DNA of 64,000 nucleotides from an uncultured Aquimarina sp. (GCA_947499005.1 CANMML010000007.1:93442-157441), one strand, 5' to 3'; shown: positions 8,499 to 17,223, counted from the first letter of the stretch. Notes: generated by a model not told the origin, from the sequence alone. A program made the numbers and translations.

Positions 8499-10559
8499 AT
8501 GTTGTTTGAAAGTGATCTATATTTAAAAATAAGAAAAGATTCTGCTTATATGGTTAAGCTAGCTGAAGGTAAAAGCCTTTTAATTTGGACATTGTGTTTT
8601 TTGTGTGCCTCGACTTCAATTTTCAGTCAAGAAGAAATAAATGATAATAAAGGTACGTCTACAGAGTCAAAACGTAAATTTTCTGGAGAGAAAAAGAAAA
8701 TAGAGCGTGCGCCTATAGAATGGTATAAGATTATTTCTCATGAGCGAGATACTACCTATTTAGATACCACACTACATATAAAAAAGCATTACAAGTTTAA
8801 TTATTTGCGCAAGGATAATTTTGAATTACAACACTTTGTAAACACAGGGCGCCCATACTTAGAATTAGCAAAACAAAATCATCACACAGAGCCATTACCT
8901 CATTTTGGAGCAAAGGTGCGCCATTTTGGGTATTTTGATAAAGAAGATATTACCTATCATCATGTGCCAACTCCATTAACAGATCTTTATTACAGATCGG
9001 CATTCGAGCAAGGGCAAAATTTAGATGCTTTTTTTACAACCAATACTTCTCAAAATTTAAACTTCTCATTGGCATATAAAGGGGAGAGGTCTTTAGGGAA
9101 GTTTAGAAATCAGTTAAGTAGTACCAAGAGTTTTAGAGGAACGATAAGTTATCTGCATCCTAGTAAAAAATATGTAGCCAATCTGCATTATACAGATCAA
9201 CGAATTCTTAATCAAGAAAATGGAGGGCTAGATGAAGTAAGTGAAGCTCAGTTTACAGGAGGAAATCAAGAGTTTAATGATAGAGGAACATTAGAAGTTA
9301 ATTTTGAAAACGCAGAAAACTTACTAGATGGAAAACGCTTTTATATAGATCATCAATATCGTTTACGGGTTAAAGATACCATTAGTTCCAACCAAATAGG
9401 GATTGGTCATATTTTCACAAGAGAAACAAAAGAATTTAGTTTTGATCAAAGCTTTGCAGTAGAGACCTTTTTCGGAGAAGCGCAAAATGTAGATCAGTTT
9501 ACAGATAAAAGAGAATTAAAATCATTCTCGAATAGTATTTATTTCGATGCTAGTAATAAATACTTAGGGCATTTAAAAGCTTTTGTAAAACATACAGATT
9601 TCAATTATGGTTATAATAGTATTTTTATTAGAAGCAATCAAACAGTCATACCTGCTAGAATTACTGGAGAAATAGTCTCTTTGGGAGGGAGCTATAAAAA
9701 TTATTATAAAGGAATTTTGCTAAAAGGAGATTTAGAGTCAAGTATCTCTGGGGATTTCAAAAATCAAAAATTTAAAGGAACAGCAGGTTATAAAATAAAT
9801 GACACCTGGAATTTTGATTTTGGGTATCAACTAACTTCAGAAGCGCCTGCGTTTAATTATCAATTACACCAAAGTAATTATAATGCTTACCTGTGGAATA
9901 ATGATTTCGAAAATGAAGTTCGAAATGTTTTTTCTGTAAACCTAAGAGCAAAACGCTTTGTTAACTTGTCGTTAGATTACAATGTAATCAGTAATTATTT
10001 GTTTTTTGGAAGAAGATCAGTTACCGTAGAAACAACCAATACTACTGGCACAATAACCGATACAGAAATTGTAGATGTAACAACTCCATTGCAATTGAAC
10101 GATCCTATACAAGTATTAAAAATACGAGCAAAAAATACATTTAGATTTAGAAAACTTACACTAGATAATACAATACAAGTGCAAAATGTAGGAGGAAGTA
10201 ACACTTCGGCTTATAATGTGCCTAGCTTTATTACCAGAAATAGCTTGTATTTTAGTAGTAATGTATTTAAAAGAGCGATGTTTTTACAAACAGGATTCAC
10301 ATTTAAGTATTACAGTAAATTCAATGCCGATGGTTACGATCCTTTACTTAGTGAATTTTATGTGCAAAATGATAGTGAATTTGGAGGTACCCCGTTTTTA
10401 GATTTCTTTTTGAATGCAAAGGTTAGACAAACAAGAATTTTCTTCACATTAGAAAACATTCAACATCTTATAGGTTCGAATACAGAATTGCTAACAGCTG
10501 GATATCCAACTAGAGATTTTGTTGTGCGCTTCGGTCTTGTTTGGAATTTCTTCTTGTAA
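8499..10559 (+). CDS. Putative outer-membrane porin (Porin_10 family)
   Basis: 686 residues in the longest frame. The ATG at 8550 (MVKLAEGKSLLIWTLC) directly precedes the signal peptide ending SIFSQ and is the likelier start. After a basic linker the body is beta-strand rich with alternating aromatic residues and ends with VRFGLVWNFFL, a terminal strand with a C-terminal aromatic-rich segment as in outer-membrane barrels. It resembles the Bacteroidetes putative porin family (Porin_10). The substrate is unknown. It is divergent from rnhB. Confidence 0.7.
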   Translation: MLFESDLYLKIRKDSAYMVKLAEGKSLLIWTLCFLCASTSIFSQEEINDNKGTSTESKRKFSGEKKKIERAPIEWYKIISHERDTTYLDTTLHIKKHYKFNYLRKDNFELQHFVNTGRPYLELAKQNHHTEPLPHFGAKVRHFGYFDKEDITYHHVPTPLTDLYYRSAFEQGQNLDAFFTTNTSQNLNFSLAYKGERSLGKFRNQLSSTKSFRGTISYLHPSKKYVANLHYTDQRILNQENGGLDEVSEAQFTGGNQEFNDRGTLEVNFENAENLLDGKRFYIDHQYRLRVKDTISSNQIGIGHIFTRETKEFSFDQSFAVETFFGEAQNVDQFTDKRELKSFSNSIYFDASNKYLGHLKAFVKHTDFNYGYNSIFIRSNQTVIPARITGEIVSLGGSYKNYYKGILLKGDLESSISGDFKNQKFKGTAGYKINDTWNFDFGYQLTSEAPAFNYQLHQSNYNAYLWNNDFENEVRNVFSVNLRAKRFVNLSLDYNVISNYLFFGRRSVTVETTNTTGTITDTEIVDVTTPLQLNDPIQVLKIRAKNTFRFRKLTLDNTIQVQNVGGSNTSAYNVPSFITRNSLYFSSNVFKRAMFLQTGFTFKYYSKFNADGYDPLLSEFYVQNDSEFGGTPFLDFFLNAKVRQTRIFFTLENIQHLIGSNTELLTAGYPTRDFVVRFGLVWNFFL

Positions 10560-10696
10560 ACCCTTAGTTTTTTAAGTGAATGCATATTTTGAAAAGGAAT
10601 TATGCTTAAAAATGAAATAATTATTCAATTCATCAGGTCTTTTGTTGTTCAATTGAATGTTTACCACGAACTTTGGCAGCACTTTTATAAAAATAT

Positions 10697-11296
10697 ATGG
10701 ATATAGATTTTGATAAAAATTCGGATGGTCTAGTACCAGTAATTATTCAAGATGCTACTACTGATAAAGTATTAATGCTTGGGTATATGAATCAAGAGGC
10801 TTATACTAAGACAATCGATACAAAAAAGGTCACTTTTTATAGCCGCTCAAAAAAGCGTTTATGGACTAAAGGGGAAGAGAGTGGTCATTTTTTAAACTTA
10901 GTTGATGTTAAAAATGACTGTGATAAAGATACGTTGTTAGTTAGAGCGAATCCTATAGGTCCAACTTGTCATACAGGTTCGGATACTTGCTGGAATGAGA
11001 CGAATACAGCAAATTTTGGTTTCATTTCTACTTTAGAAGATGTTATTACAGATCGTATTGAAAATGCCGATACGGCCAAGAGTTATGTAGCTTCATTGTT
11101 AAAGAAAGGAATTAATAAAGTAGCACAGAAAGTAGGGGAGGAAGCAGTAGAGGTTGTTATCGAAGCTAAAGACGATAATGATGACTTATTTTTAAGTGAA
11201 AGTGCAGATCTTTTATTCCACTATCTAATTTTATTACAAGCTAAAGGATATAAACTCAATGATATTGTTGAAGTACTAAAAAAGAGACATAAATAA
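10697..11296 (+). CDS. hisIE: Bifunctional phosphoribosyl-AMP cyclohydrolase / phosphoribosyl-ATP pyrophosphatase
   Basis: 199 residues carrying steps two and three of histidine synthesis. The HisI half (about 1-105) has the metal cysteines C75 (NDCDKD), C91 and C98 (PTCHTGSDTCWNE). The HisE half (about 106-199) has KVGEEAVEVVIEAKDDN and the ESADLLFHYLILL helix. In many Flavobacteria hisIE closes a his operon after hisF; here no other his gene is near, so it is detached. The stop codon sits in the loop of the terminator that follows. Confidence 0.94.
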   Translation: MDIDFDKNSDGLVPVIIQDATTDKVLMLGYMNQEAYTKTIDTKKVTFYSRSKKRLWTKGEESGHFLNLVDVKNDCDKDTLLVRANPIGPTCHTGSDTCWNETNTANFGFISTLEDVITDRIENADTAKSYVASLLKKGINKVAQKVGEEAVEVVIEAKDDNDDLFLSESADLLFHYLILLQAKGYKLNDIVEVLKKRHK

Positions 11297-11310
11297 TGTC
11301 TCTTTTTTTT
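11279..11310 (+). terminator. Terminator overlapping the end of hisIE
   Basis: AAAGAGACAT (11281-11290) pairs with ATGTCTCTTT (11296-11305), followed by five more Ts. The TAA of hisIE lies in the loop, so a ribosome reaching the stop would cover the left arm. Bases 11311-11500 hold nothing recognisable. Confidence 0.85.
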
Positions 11311-11504
11311 GTTTTCATTTCTACTATCGGTAATCTTTAGTTTTTAAGTTAAAATCAATTCTTAATTAGTTTAGGTTGTTTTAGAGGCTTAATTATGATG
11401 AAGTTGAATAAGATTCTATATGTTTTGAATATGTTTACCCATGTTTGATTTGGTTTAAATGATAGATCGTTTATATGCTGTTATTTACTATTTAAAAAAT
11501 ATTG

Positions 11505-11512
11505 TATATTTG
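11505..11512 (+). promoter_or_regulatory. -7 element of the sulfur operon promoter
   Basis: TATATTTG fits TAnnTTTG. The -33 region is weak (TTATTTAC at 11481-11488). Transcription would begin near 11518, giving a leader of about 55 bases before the ATG at 11574. Confidence 0.55.
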
Positions 11513-11517
11513 CAGTC

Positions 11518-11573
11518 AGAATTTAAACCCTACTAACCCGATAGGAATTAAATAAGTTAACGACAAAGGGAAT
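11518..11573 (+). promoter_or_regulatory. Candidate structured leader / riboswitch-like element of the sulfur operon
   Basis: A hairpin forms from ATTTAA and CCTA on the left (11521-11533) with TAGG and TTAAAT on the right (11543-11554). The loop reads CTAACCCGA. Its TAAC can pair with GTTA downstream and its CCC with the AAAGGG just before the ATG, which looks like the ribosome-binding site. A loop-to-downstream pairing of this kind resembles small translational riboswitches such as SAM-II, but I could not fit the SAM-II consensus. This is an inference from hand folding. Confidence 0.4.
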
Positions 11574-11831
11574 ATGATAACAGAAAAAGTAGCAGGAGCG
11601 AATACCACATATGAGCAAGATGCCCAGACGGAAAAACCGATTCGAAGCATTGCAAAAGCGATTAGTTGGAGAGTGGTAGGGACCATTGATACTTTTGTAG
11701 TCTCTTATTTGGTTTTAGGTGAAGGAAGTTTAGGAGATGCGTCGATCATTACAGCGATAGATTTCGTAACAAAAATGATTTTATACTTTTTTCACGAAAG
11801 AGTATGGAATAAAATCAGATGGGGTAGGTAA
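11574..11831 (+). CDS. DUF2061 small membrane protein, first gene of the sulfur operon
   Basis: 85 residues with the DUF2061 pattern: RSIAKAISWRVVGTIDTFVV, a hydrophobic segment, then FFHERVWNKIRWGR at the end. DUF2061 proteins are predicted inner-membrane proteins often encoded beside sulfate-assimilation genes; their role is not established. Here it leads the operon, 112 bases before cysH, and directly follows the candidate leader RNA, so it is the gene most directly controlled by it. Confidence 0.8.
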   Translation: MITEKVAGANTTYEQDAQTEKPIRSIAKAISWRVVGTIDTFVVSYLVLGEGSLGDASIITAIDFVTKMILYFFHERVWNKIRWGR

Positions 11832-11904
11832 ATTAAAAGTTCAATATTAAAGATTGGACTTGATTATAAAAATGTAAAGGCAGAACGGAGTGATGCCATT
11901 AACC

Positions 11905-11939
11905 TAGCTGGTAGCCGATAGCTGACAGCTGATAGCTAA
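11905..11939 (+). repeat. Heptanucleotide tandem array (TAGCTGA type, 5 units)
   Basis: Five consecutive 7-base units with consensus TAGCTGA (TAGCTGG, TAGCCGA, TAGCTGA, CAGCTGA, TAGCTAA) end 4 bases before the cysH start codon. Near-copies occur before cysN and the Met8-type gene. Confidence 0.85.
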
Positions 11940-11943
11940 AAAA

Positions 11944-12567
11944 ATGAGTTTTACAGCAGAACAAGTAGCAAAGTACAATGAAGAGCTTAAAGGGAAGTCC
12001 CCTTTAGAGATTGTGCAATGGGCAGTAAGTGTTGCCAAAAAGCCAGTAGTAACTACCAATTTTAGACCTTACGAAGCGTCTATTTTAGAAGTATGTGTAG
12101 CTGCACAAGCAGATATGCCTGTAATTTGGTGTGATTCGGGGTATAATACACCTAACACATATCGCCATGCCGAAGCTGTTATTGCTCAATTAGATTTGAA
12201 TGTAAAATTATATGTGCCACAACAAACAGTAGCACATAGAGATGTGGTTCTAGGAGTTCCTGGGATAGATGATCCTAAGCATGCTGAGTTTACAAAGCAA
12301 GTGAAGTTAGAGCCTTTCGGTCGTGCTATGGCAGAACACAAACCAGATGTTTGGTTTACAAACTTAAGAAAAGGACAAACGGCATTACGAGACTCTTTAG
12401 ATATTCTGAGTTTAGGAAAAGATGGAGTGCTTAAAGTGAGTCCTTTTTATAGCTATTCTGATGAGGATTTAGATGTCTATTTAGAAGAAAAAGGATTACC
12501 AAATGAGCATAAGTATTTCGACCCAACCAAAGTGTTAGGGAATAGAGAGTGTGGATTACATACATAG
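11944..12567 (+). CDS. cysH: Phosphoadenylyl-sulfate/adenylyl-sulfate reductase
   Basis: 207 residues. CysH reduces activated sulfate to sulfite using thioredoxin. The C-terminal catalytic motif NRECGLHT is intact and KLEPFGRAM, then TNLRKGQTALRDSL, align with the E. coli pattern. The paired cysteines (CC and CxxC) that hold the iron-sulfur cluster of APS reductases are absent, so by that rule it would be a PAPS-type enzyme, yet no APS kinase is encoded here. It lies between the DUF2061 gene and cysD, preceded immediately by a 7-bp repeat array. Confidence 0.88.
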   Translation: MSFTAEQVAKYNEELKGKSPLEIVQWAVSVAKKPVVTTNFRPYEASILEVCVAAQADMPVIWCDSGYNTPNTYRHAEAVIAQLDLNVKLYVPQQTVAHRDVVLGVPGIDDPKHAEFTKQVKLEPFGRAMAEHKPDVWFTNLRKGQTALRDSLDILSLGKDGVLKVSPFYSYSDEDLDVYLEEKGLPNEHKYFDPTKVLGNRECGLHT

Positions 12568-12602
12568 TAAAAGCAAACCTAAAATAGGTAGCTGAAATAA
12601 AA

Positions 12603-12633
12603 TTGAATCAAAAACATCCAAGCCTTATCTTTG
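12603..12633 (+). promoter_or_regulatory. Internal promoter before cysD
   Basis: TTG (12603-12605), exactly 20 bases, then TATCTTTG (12626-12633): an almost ideal Bacteroidetes promoter. It would let cysD and the genes after it be transcribed without the operon leader. The predicted start is near 12640. Confidence 0.55.
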
Positions 12634-12670
12634 CAAACCGAAAATAAGGGGGAGAAGTAAGAATGTAAAT

Positions 12671-12700
12671 CTTGTCTGTCTAAGCGCAGTCGAAGACAAG
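12671..12700. repeat. Small REP-like palindrome in the cysH-cysD spacer
   Basis: CTTGTCT (12671-12677) pairs with AGACAAG (12694-12700), enclosing AAGCGCAGTCGAAG. The core is related to the GAGCGnAGyCGAAA elements found elsewhere in the window, including inside purL. Confidence 0.65.
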
Positions 12701-12718
12701 AGATTTAAAGAAAATACA

Positions 12719-13621
12719 ATGAGTGATATTTTAAACATAAATCCATTAGAAGCAGAAGCAATTCACATTTTTCGTGAAGTAGCTTCTCAATTCGAAAAAC
12801 CTGTATTATTATTTTCAGGAGGTAAGGATTCGATTACGTTAGTACGTTTAGCACAAAAGGCTTTTTGGCCAGCTAAAATTCCTTTCCCTTTGTTACATGT
12901 AGATACGGGGCATAACTTTCCAGAAACAATTGAGTTTCGTGATCGATTAGCAGAAGAATTAGGTGTCGAATTGATTGTACGTTATGTACAAGATGATATC
13001 GATAAAGGTCTTGTTAAAGAAGAATCAGGGAAATATGCAAGTCGTAATTCATTACAAACGACAACACTTTTAAATGCATTAGAAGAATTTAAATTCGATG
13101 CAGCGATTGGTGGAGCACGTCGTGATGAGGAAAAAGCAAGAGCGAAAGAACGTATTTTTTCAGTTCGTGATGATTTTGGTCAATGGGATGAAAAAAACCA
13201 ACGTCCAGAGTTATTCGATATGTTAAACGGAAAGATCGATTTAGGTCAAAATGTGCGTGTATTCCCAATTAGTAACTGGACAGAGTTAGATGTTTGGAGT
13301 TATATCGAGCAAGAAGAAATAGAAATTCCTTCAATTTACTTTGCGCATAAGCGTAAAACATTTGTACGTGATGGAATGATTTGGTCTGCTGAAGATGATG
13401 TGGTTTACAGAGAAGAAGACGAAGTTGTAGAAGAGCGCTTAGTGCGTTTCCGTACCGTAGGAGATATGTCTTGTACAGCCGCAGTACTTTCTGACGCTAT
13501 TACTATTGATAAAGTGGTAGAAGAAATTAAAGAAAGTACCATTTCTGAAAGAGGAGCACGTATCGATGATAAACGTTCCGAAGCAGCAATGGAAGTACGT
13601 AAGCAACAAGGATATTTTTAG
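12719..13621 (+). CDS. cysD: Sulfate adenylyltransferase subunit 2
   Basis: 300 residues. CysD adenylates sulfate to APS; the GTPase CysN drives the reaction. The PP-loop SGGKDS is at 33-38 within PVLLFSGGKDSITLVRLA. IGGARRDEEKARAKERIFSV and the arginine-rich C-terminus (SERGARIDDKRSEAAME) match the family. Length is normal. cysN follows after 135 bases filled with two 7-bp arrays and a small palindrome. Confidence 0.95.
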   Translation: MSDILNINPLEAEAIHIFREVASQFEKPVLLFSGGKDSITLVRLAQKAFWPAKIPFPLLHVDTGHNFPETIEFRDRLAEELGVELIVRYVQDDIDKGLVKEESGKYASRNSLQTTTLLNALEEFKFDAAIGGARRDEEKARAKERIFSVRDDFGQWDEKNQRPELFDMLNGKIDLGQNVRVFPISNWTELDVWSYIEQEEIEIPSIYFAHKRKTFVRDGMIWSAEDDVVYREEDEVVEERLVRFRTVGDMSCTAAVLSDAITIDKVVEEIKESTISERGARIDDKRSEAAMEVRKQQGYF

Positions 13622-13623
13622 TC

Positions 13624-13651
13624 GATAGTTGTTAGTTCATAGTTGTTAGTA
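13624..13651 (+). repeat. Heptanucleotide tandem array (GATAGTT type, 4 units)
   Basis: Four 7-base units (GATAGTT, GTTAGTT, CATAGTT, GTTAGTA) begin two bases after the cysD stop codon. The sequence differs from the next array but the period is the same. Confidence 0.8.
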
Positions 13652-13691
13652 TTTAGAAAACAACTTTACTCTATATTAATTCAATAAAATT

Positions 13692-13712
13692 AGGTTGAGC
13701 ATAGCGAAACCT
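13692..13712. repeat. Small palindrome in the cysD-cysN spacer
   Basis: AGGTT (13692-13696) pairs with AACCT (13708-13712) around GAGCATAGCGA. It belongs to the same loose TTGAGC..AGCGAAA family as the element at 19901. Confidence 0.5.
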
Positions 13713-13715
13713 TCA

Positions 13716-13750
13716 TAGCTGATAGCCGATAGCTGACAGCTGATAGCCAA
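13716..13750 (+). repeat. Heptanucleotide tandem array (TAGCTGA type, 5 units)
   Basis: Units TAGCTGA, TAGCCGA, TAGCTGA, CAGCTGA and TAGCCAA end 6 bases before the cysN ATG. The order of variants matches the arrays at 11905 and 18152, so these are copies of one array, not independent expansions. Confidence 0.85.
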
Positions 13751-13756
13751 AATAGG

Positions 13757-15001
13757 ATGGAAGTATTAAAAATAGCAACAGCAGGAAGTGTAGATGACGG
13801 AAAAAGTACGTTAATTGGACGTATTCTTTACGATACAAAATCCCTGACTACCGATAAATTAGAAGCTATAGAAAAGCGTAGTAAAGCTAATGGATTCGAT
13901 TATTTGGATTTTTCATTAGCTACTGACGGTTTAGTAGCAGAACGCGAGCAAGGAATTACTATTGATGTAGCGCATATCTATTTTTCTACAAGAAAGAAGA
14001 GTTATATCATTGCCGATACCCCTGGTCACGTAGAGTATACGCGTAACATGGTTACGGGAGCTTCGACTTCTCAAGCATCAATTATTTTAGTAGATGCTCG
14101 TAACGGAGTAATCGAGCAAACGTATCGTCACTTTTTTATCAATAATTTATTGAGAATTAAAGATGTGATCGTTGCCGTAAATAAAATGGACTTGGTAGAT
14201 TACTCGGAAGAGAAATTTAATAATATCAAAGCGGAGTTCGAAAGACTTAAAGAGAAAGCAGATTATAAAGGTCAAAATATTACGTTTATTCCTATCAGTG
14301 CATTAAAAGGGGATAACGTAGTTGGCGGTTCAGAGAATACTCCTTGGTATAATGGGCAATCGATTCTTCAGCATTTAGAAGACTTAAAGGCTCAGGATGT
14401 ATTTGAAGCAGGTAAAGCACGCTTACCAATTCAAACCGTAATTCGTCCTAAGAAAGATGAATTCCATGATTTCCGTGGATATGCAGGGAAACTGTATGGA
14501 GGGGACTTAGCTGTTGGAGATGAAATTACAGTACTTCCGTCATTGACAAAATCAAAGATCAAAGAGATTTATTTCTTCGAGAAGAAGTTTGATAAGGCCG
14601 GAAGAGGTAGTTCTATTAATGTGACTTTAGAAGATAATATCAATATTTCACGTGGAGATATGATTGTAAAATCAGGAGAAGAGCCTTCTTCTGAAAGACA
14701 ACTAAAAGCTAAAGTATGTTGGATGGATAGTAACAATTTAGTGCCGCGTACTAAATATTTACTACAACATGGGGTAAACCGTGTACAAGCAATGATTCAA
14801 TCTGTAGATAATGTATTAGCAACAGATTTTTCTGGTTCAGAAAGTGCAGATGCATTAACATTGAATCAAATAGGAGAGGTTGAAATAAAATTAGCTAAAC
14901 CTGTGTTTTTTGATAAATACACTGAAAATAAACAAAACGGTGCCTTTATCTTAATCGACCCACAAACAAATCATACAGCTGGAGTAGGGTTTATAGAATA
15001 G
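13757..15001 (+). CDS. cysN: Sulfate adenylyltransferase subunit 1 (GTPase)
   Basis: 414 residues of the elongation-factor GTPase family, coupling GTP hydrolysis to APS formation by CysD. G1 is GSVDDGKST at 10-18, G3 DTPGH at 87-91, G4 NKMD at 142-145, followed by two beta-barrel domains. It is shorter than the roughly 475 residues of E. coli CysN and carries no fused APS kinase (CysC) domain. The next gene begins after a 119-base spacer with two 7-bp arrays. Confidence 0.94.
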   Translation: MEVLKIATAGSVDDGKSTLIGRILYDTKSLTTDKLEAIEKRSKANGFDYLDFSLATDGLVAEREQGITIDVAHIYFSTRKKSYIIADTPGHVEYTRNMVTGASTSQASIILVDARNGVIEQTYRHFFINNLLRIKDVIVAVNKMDLVDYSEEKFNNIKAEFERLKEKADYKGQNITFIPISALKGDNVVGGSENTPWYNGQSILQHLEDLKAQDVFEAGKARLPIQTVIRPKKDEFHDFRGYAGKLYGGDLAVGDEITVLPSLTKSKIKEIYFFEKKFDKAGRGSSINVTLEDNINISRGDMIVKSGEEPSSERQLKAKVCWMDSNNLVPRTKYLLQHGVNRVQAMIQSVDNVLATDFSGSESADALTLNQIGEVEIKLAKPVFFDKYTENKQNGAFILIDPQTNHTAGVGFIE

Positions 15002-15029
15002 ATATTAGATATGAGTATTGAGAATTGAG
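15002..15029 (+). repeat. Heptanucleotide tandem array (TATTGAG type, 4 units)
   Basis: Units ATATTAG, ATATGAG, TATTGAG and AATTGAG start directly after the cysN stop. GAGTATTGAG at 15013-15022 is complementary to CTCAATACT at 15106-15114 in the next array, so the two could form a hairpin in the RNA. Confidence 0.75.
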
Positions 15030-15081
15030 AAACTCTATACTCTTGAAAAAAATAAAAGCATTACAGTGAAAAATAGAGTAT

Positions 15082-15116
15082 ATCTCACTACTCAAATCTC
15101 ACTACTCAATACTGAA
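15082..15116 (+). repeat. Heptanucleotide tandem array (TACTCAA / ATCTCAC type, 5 units)
   Basis: Units ATCTCAC, TACTCAA, ATCTCAC, TACTCAA and TACTGAA end 4 bases before the sulfite reductase ATG. The repeat is partly the reverse complement of the array at 15002. Confidence 0.85.
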
Positions 15117-15120
15117 AAAG

Positions 15121-17208
15121 ATGCAAAGTTTTAGATCAGAAATAGAAAATCCAATTGTAGAAAAGGACATCGTCGAATTAGCGAATAAAATCGAGATGTT
15201 TCACAATGGAAAAATTGATGAAGAAAAATTTCGTAGTCTACGTTTAGCACGTGGAGTTTATGGACAACGTCAAGAAGGCGTACAAATGATTCGTATTAAG
15301 TTACCATATGGTAAGGTAGCTTCTAATCAGTTACGTCGTATTTCAGATGTTTCTGACGAATATTCTCGTGGACGTTTACATATTACGACACGTCAAGATA
15401 TTCAAATTCACTATGTGGATTTAAATAGAACTCCTGAATTGTGGGCAGAATTAGAAAAAGATAATGTAACACTTCGTGAAGCTTGTGGAAATGTGGTACG
15501 TAATGTAACTGCTTCTGAAACTGCTGGTTTTGATGTGAATGAGCCATTCGATATTCAACCATACGCACATGCTATTTTTGAAGAGTTTTTACGTAACCCA
15601 ATTTGTCAAGAAATGGGACGTAAATTCAAAGTTTCTTTTTCTTCTACAGAAGAAGATACGGGACTTTCTTATATGCATGATATCGGTTTTATCGCTAAAG
15701 AAGAAAATGGTGTTCGTGGATTCAAAATAATGGTTGCTGGTGGATTAGGTTCTCAACCTCGTGCTGCTGAGGCATTATATGAATTCTTGCCTTCTGATGA
15801 AATCATTCCATTAATGAATGCTATTTTACGTGTATTCGATCGTCATGGAGAACGTAAAAGTCGTGCTAAAGCACGTATGAAGTTCTTAATGGCTAAAATC
15901 GGTTTAGACGGATTTAAAGCATTGGTAGAAGAGCAACGTATTGCAGTACCTTATAAAAAAGTAGCAATTGATGCTGAGGCATATCCCCAACCTGTAATTG
16001 CAGAAGTTAAGGATATTCCACAAGTAGCAATTAAAGATCAAGCGGCTTACGAAAATTGGAAAAAGGCGAATTTAATTCCGCAAAAACAAGAAGGTTACGT
16101 AGCTGTAGGGATCAAAGTATTGTTAGGAGATTTTTATACTAAAGAAGCTCGTTTGTTAGCCGATTTAGTAGATAAATATGCTGCAGGAGAAGTACGTTTA
16201 ACATTGCGTCAAAATATTGTAATTCCTTTTGTAAAAGAAGAGTTACTTCCTGTAGTCTATACAGAATTAGAGAAACTTGGTTTTGTAGAGGCCGGATATA
16301 ACAAAGCGGTTGATATTACAGCTTGTCCAGGTACAGATACATGTAATTTAGGTATTGCAAGCAGTACAGGTATTGCAGAAGAGTTAGAGCGTGTTATTAA
16401 AGAAGAATATCCTTCTTACGTAAACAATACTGACCTTGTAATTAAGATCAGTGGATGTATGAATGCGTGTGGTCAACACAATATGGCAAACATTGGTTTC
16501 CAAGGAATGACTATTCGTACAAAAGATAAGAAAGTAGCTCCAGCACTTCAAGTGTTATTAGGTGGAGGAAACTTAGGAAATGGAGATGCGCGTTTTGCAG
16601 ATAAAGTAGTGAAAATTCCAGCTAAGCGTGGTCCAGAAGCACTTCGTAGAATTTTTAACGATTACGAAGCGAATGCAAACGGATTACCTTTTGTTGAGTA
16701 TTATATAGAAAAAGGAGAACGTTATTTCTATGACTTCTTAACGGATCTTTCAGAAGCAGATGAGTTACCAGCAGATTTCTTTGTAGACTGGGGTAATAAA
16801 GAAGAATATGTTAAAGCGATTGGTGTAGGAGAATGTGCTGGTGTAGTAATTGATTTAATTGAGACGTTGTTTTTGGAAAGCGATGAGAAAATAGCAAATG
16901 CTAAAGAAGCTTTCGAAGAAGGTAAATGGAGTGATGCGATTTACTTTGCATATACCTCTCAAATAAATTCTGCAAAAGCAATTTTATTAGCAGAAAAGAA
17001 AAAGACAAATACGCAAGCAGATATCGTTAAGAATTTCGATAACGAGTTTGTTGGAAATGGTCAAATTGCTATTGAAGCAGGTTCATTTACTCAACAAGTA
17101 TTTGCAATCAACCAAAGCGAACCAACTAAGGATTTTGCTACCGATTACATTGCTGTAGCTGAAAAATTCTTAGCTAGTGTTAGAGCTTTTAGAGCTGCTA
17201 GTGTGTAA
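15121..17208 (+). CDS. Ferredoxin-dependent sulfite (or nitrite) reductase with C-terminal HEPN-like domain
   Basis: 695 residues. The siroheme/4Fe-4S enzyme makes the six-electron reduction of sulfite to sulfide. Two ferredoxin-like halves are recognisable (RGRLHITTRQDIQIHYVDL near 85, GEVRLTLRQNIVIPFV near 360). The cluster and siroheme ligands are C402 and C408 (TACPGTDTC) and C446 and C450 (SGCMNAC). About 150 residues beyond the usual end (from about 545) form a helical HEPN-like extension known from Bacteroidetes. Context with cysDNH, siroheme genes, ferredoxin and its reductase favours sulfite over nitrite. Confidence 0.9.
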   Translation: MQSFRSEIENPIVEKDIVELANKIEMFHNGKIDEEKFRSLRLARGVYGQRQEGVQMIRIKLPYGKVASNQLRRISDVSDEYSRGRLHITTRQDIQIHYVDLNRTPELWAELEKDNVTLREACGNVVRNVTASETAGFDVNEPFDIQPYAHAIFEEFLRNPICQEMGRKFKVSFSSTEEDTGLSYMHDIGFIAKEENGVRGFKIMVAGGLGSQPRAAEALYEFLPSDEIIPLMNAILRVFDRHGERKSRAKARMKFLMAKIGLDGFKALVEEQRIAVPYKKVAIDAEAYPQPVIAEVKDIPQVAIKDQAAYENWKKANLIPQKQEGYVAVGIKVLLGDFYTKEARLLADLVDKYAAGEVRLTLRQNIVIPFVKEELLPVVYTELEKLGFVEAGYNKAVDITACPGTDTCNLGIASSTGIAEELERVIKEEYPSYVNNTDLVIKISGCMNACGQHNMANIGFQGMTIRTKDKKVAPALQVLLGGGNLGNGDARFADKVVKIPAKRGPEALRRIFNDYEANANGLPFVEYYIEKGERYFYDFLTDLSEADELPADFFVDWGNKEEYVKAIGVGECAGVVIDLIETLFLESDEKIANAKEAFEEGKWSDAIYFAYTSQINSAKAILLAEKKKTNTQADIVKNFDNEFVGNGQIAIEAGSFTQQVFAINQSEPTKDFATDYIAVAEKFLASVRAFRAASV

Positions 17209-17223
17209 ATGATAGATAAGTGA

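Noticed and set aside
11518..11573. SAM-II riboswitch
   Set aside because: The order of stem and loop does not fit the SAM-II consensus as I know it, so only a generic candidate leader is reported.
11905..15116. CRISPR array
   Set aside because: The units are 7 bases long and contiguous without spacers; no cas genes are present.
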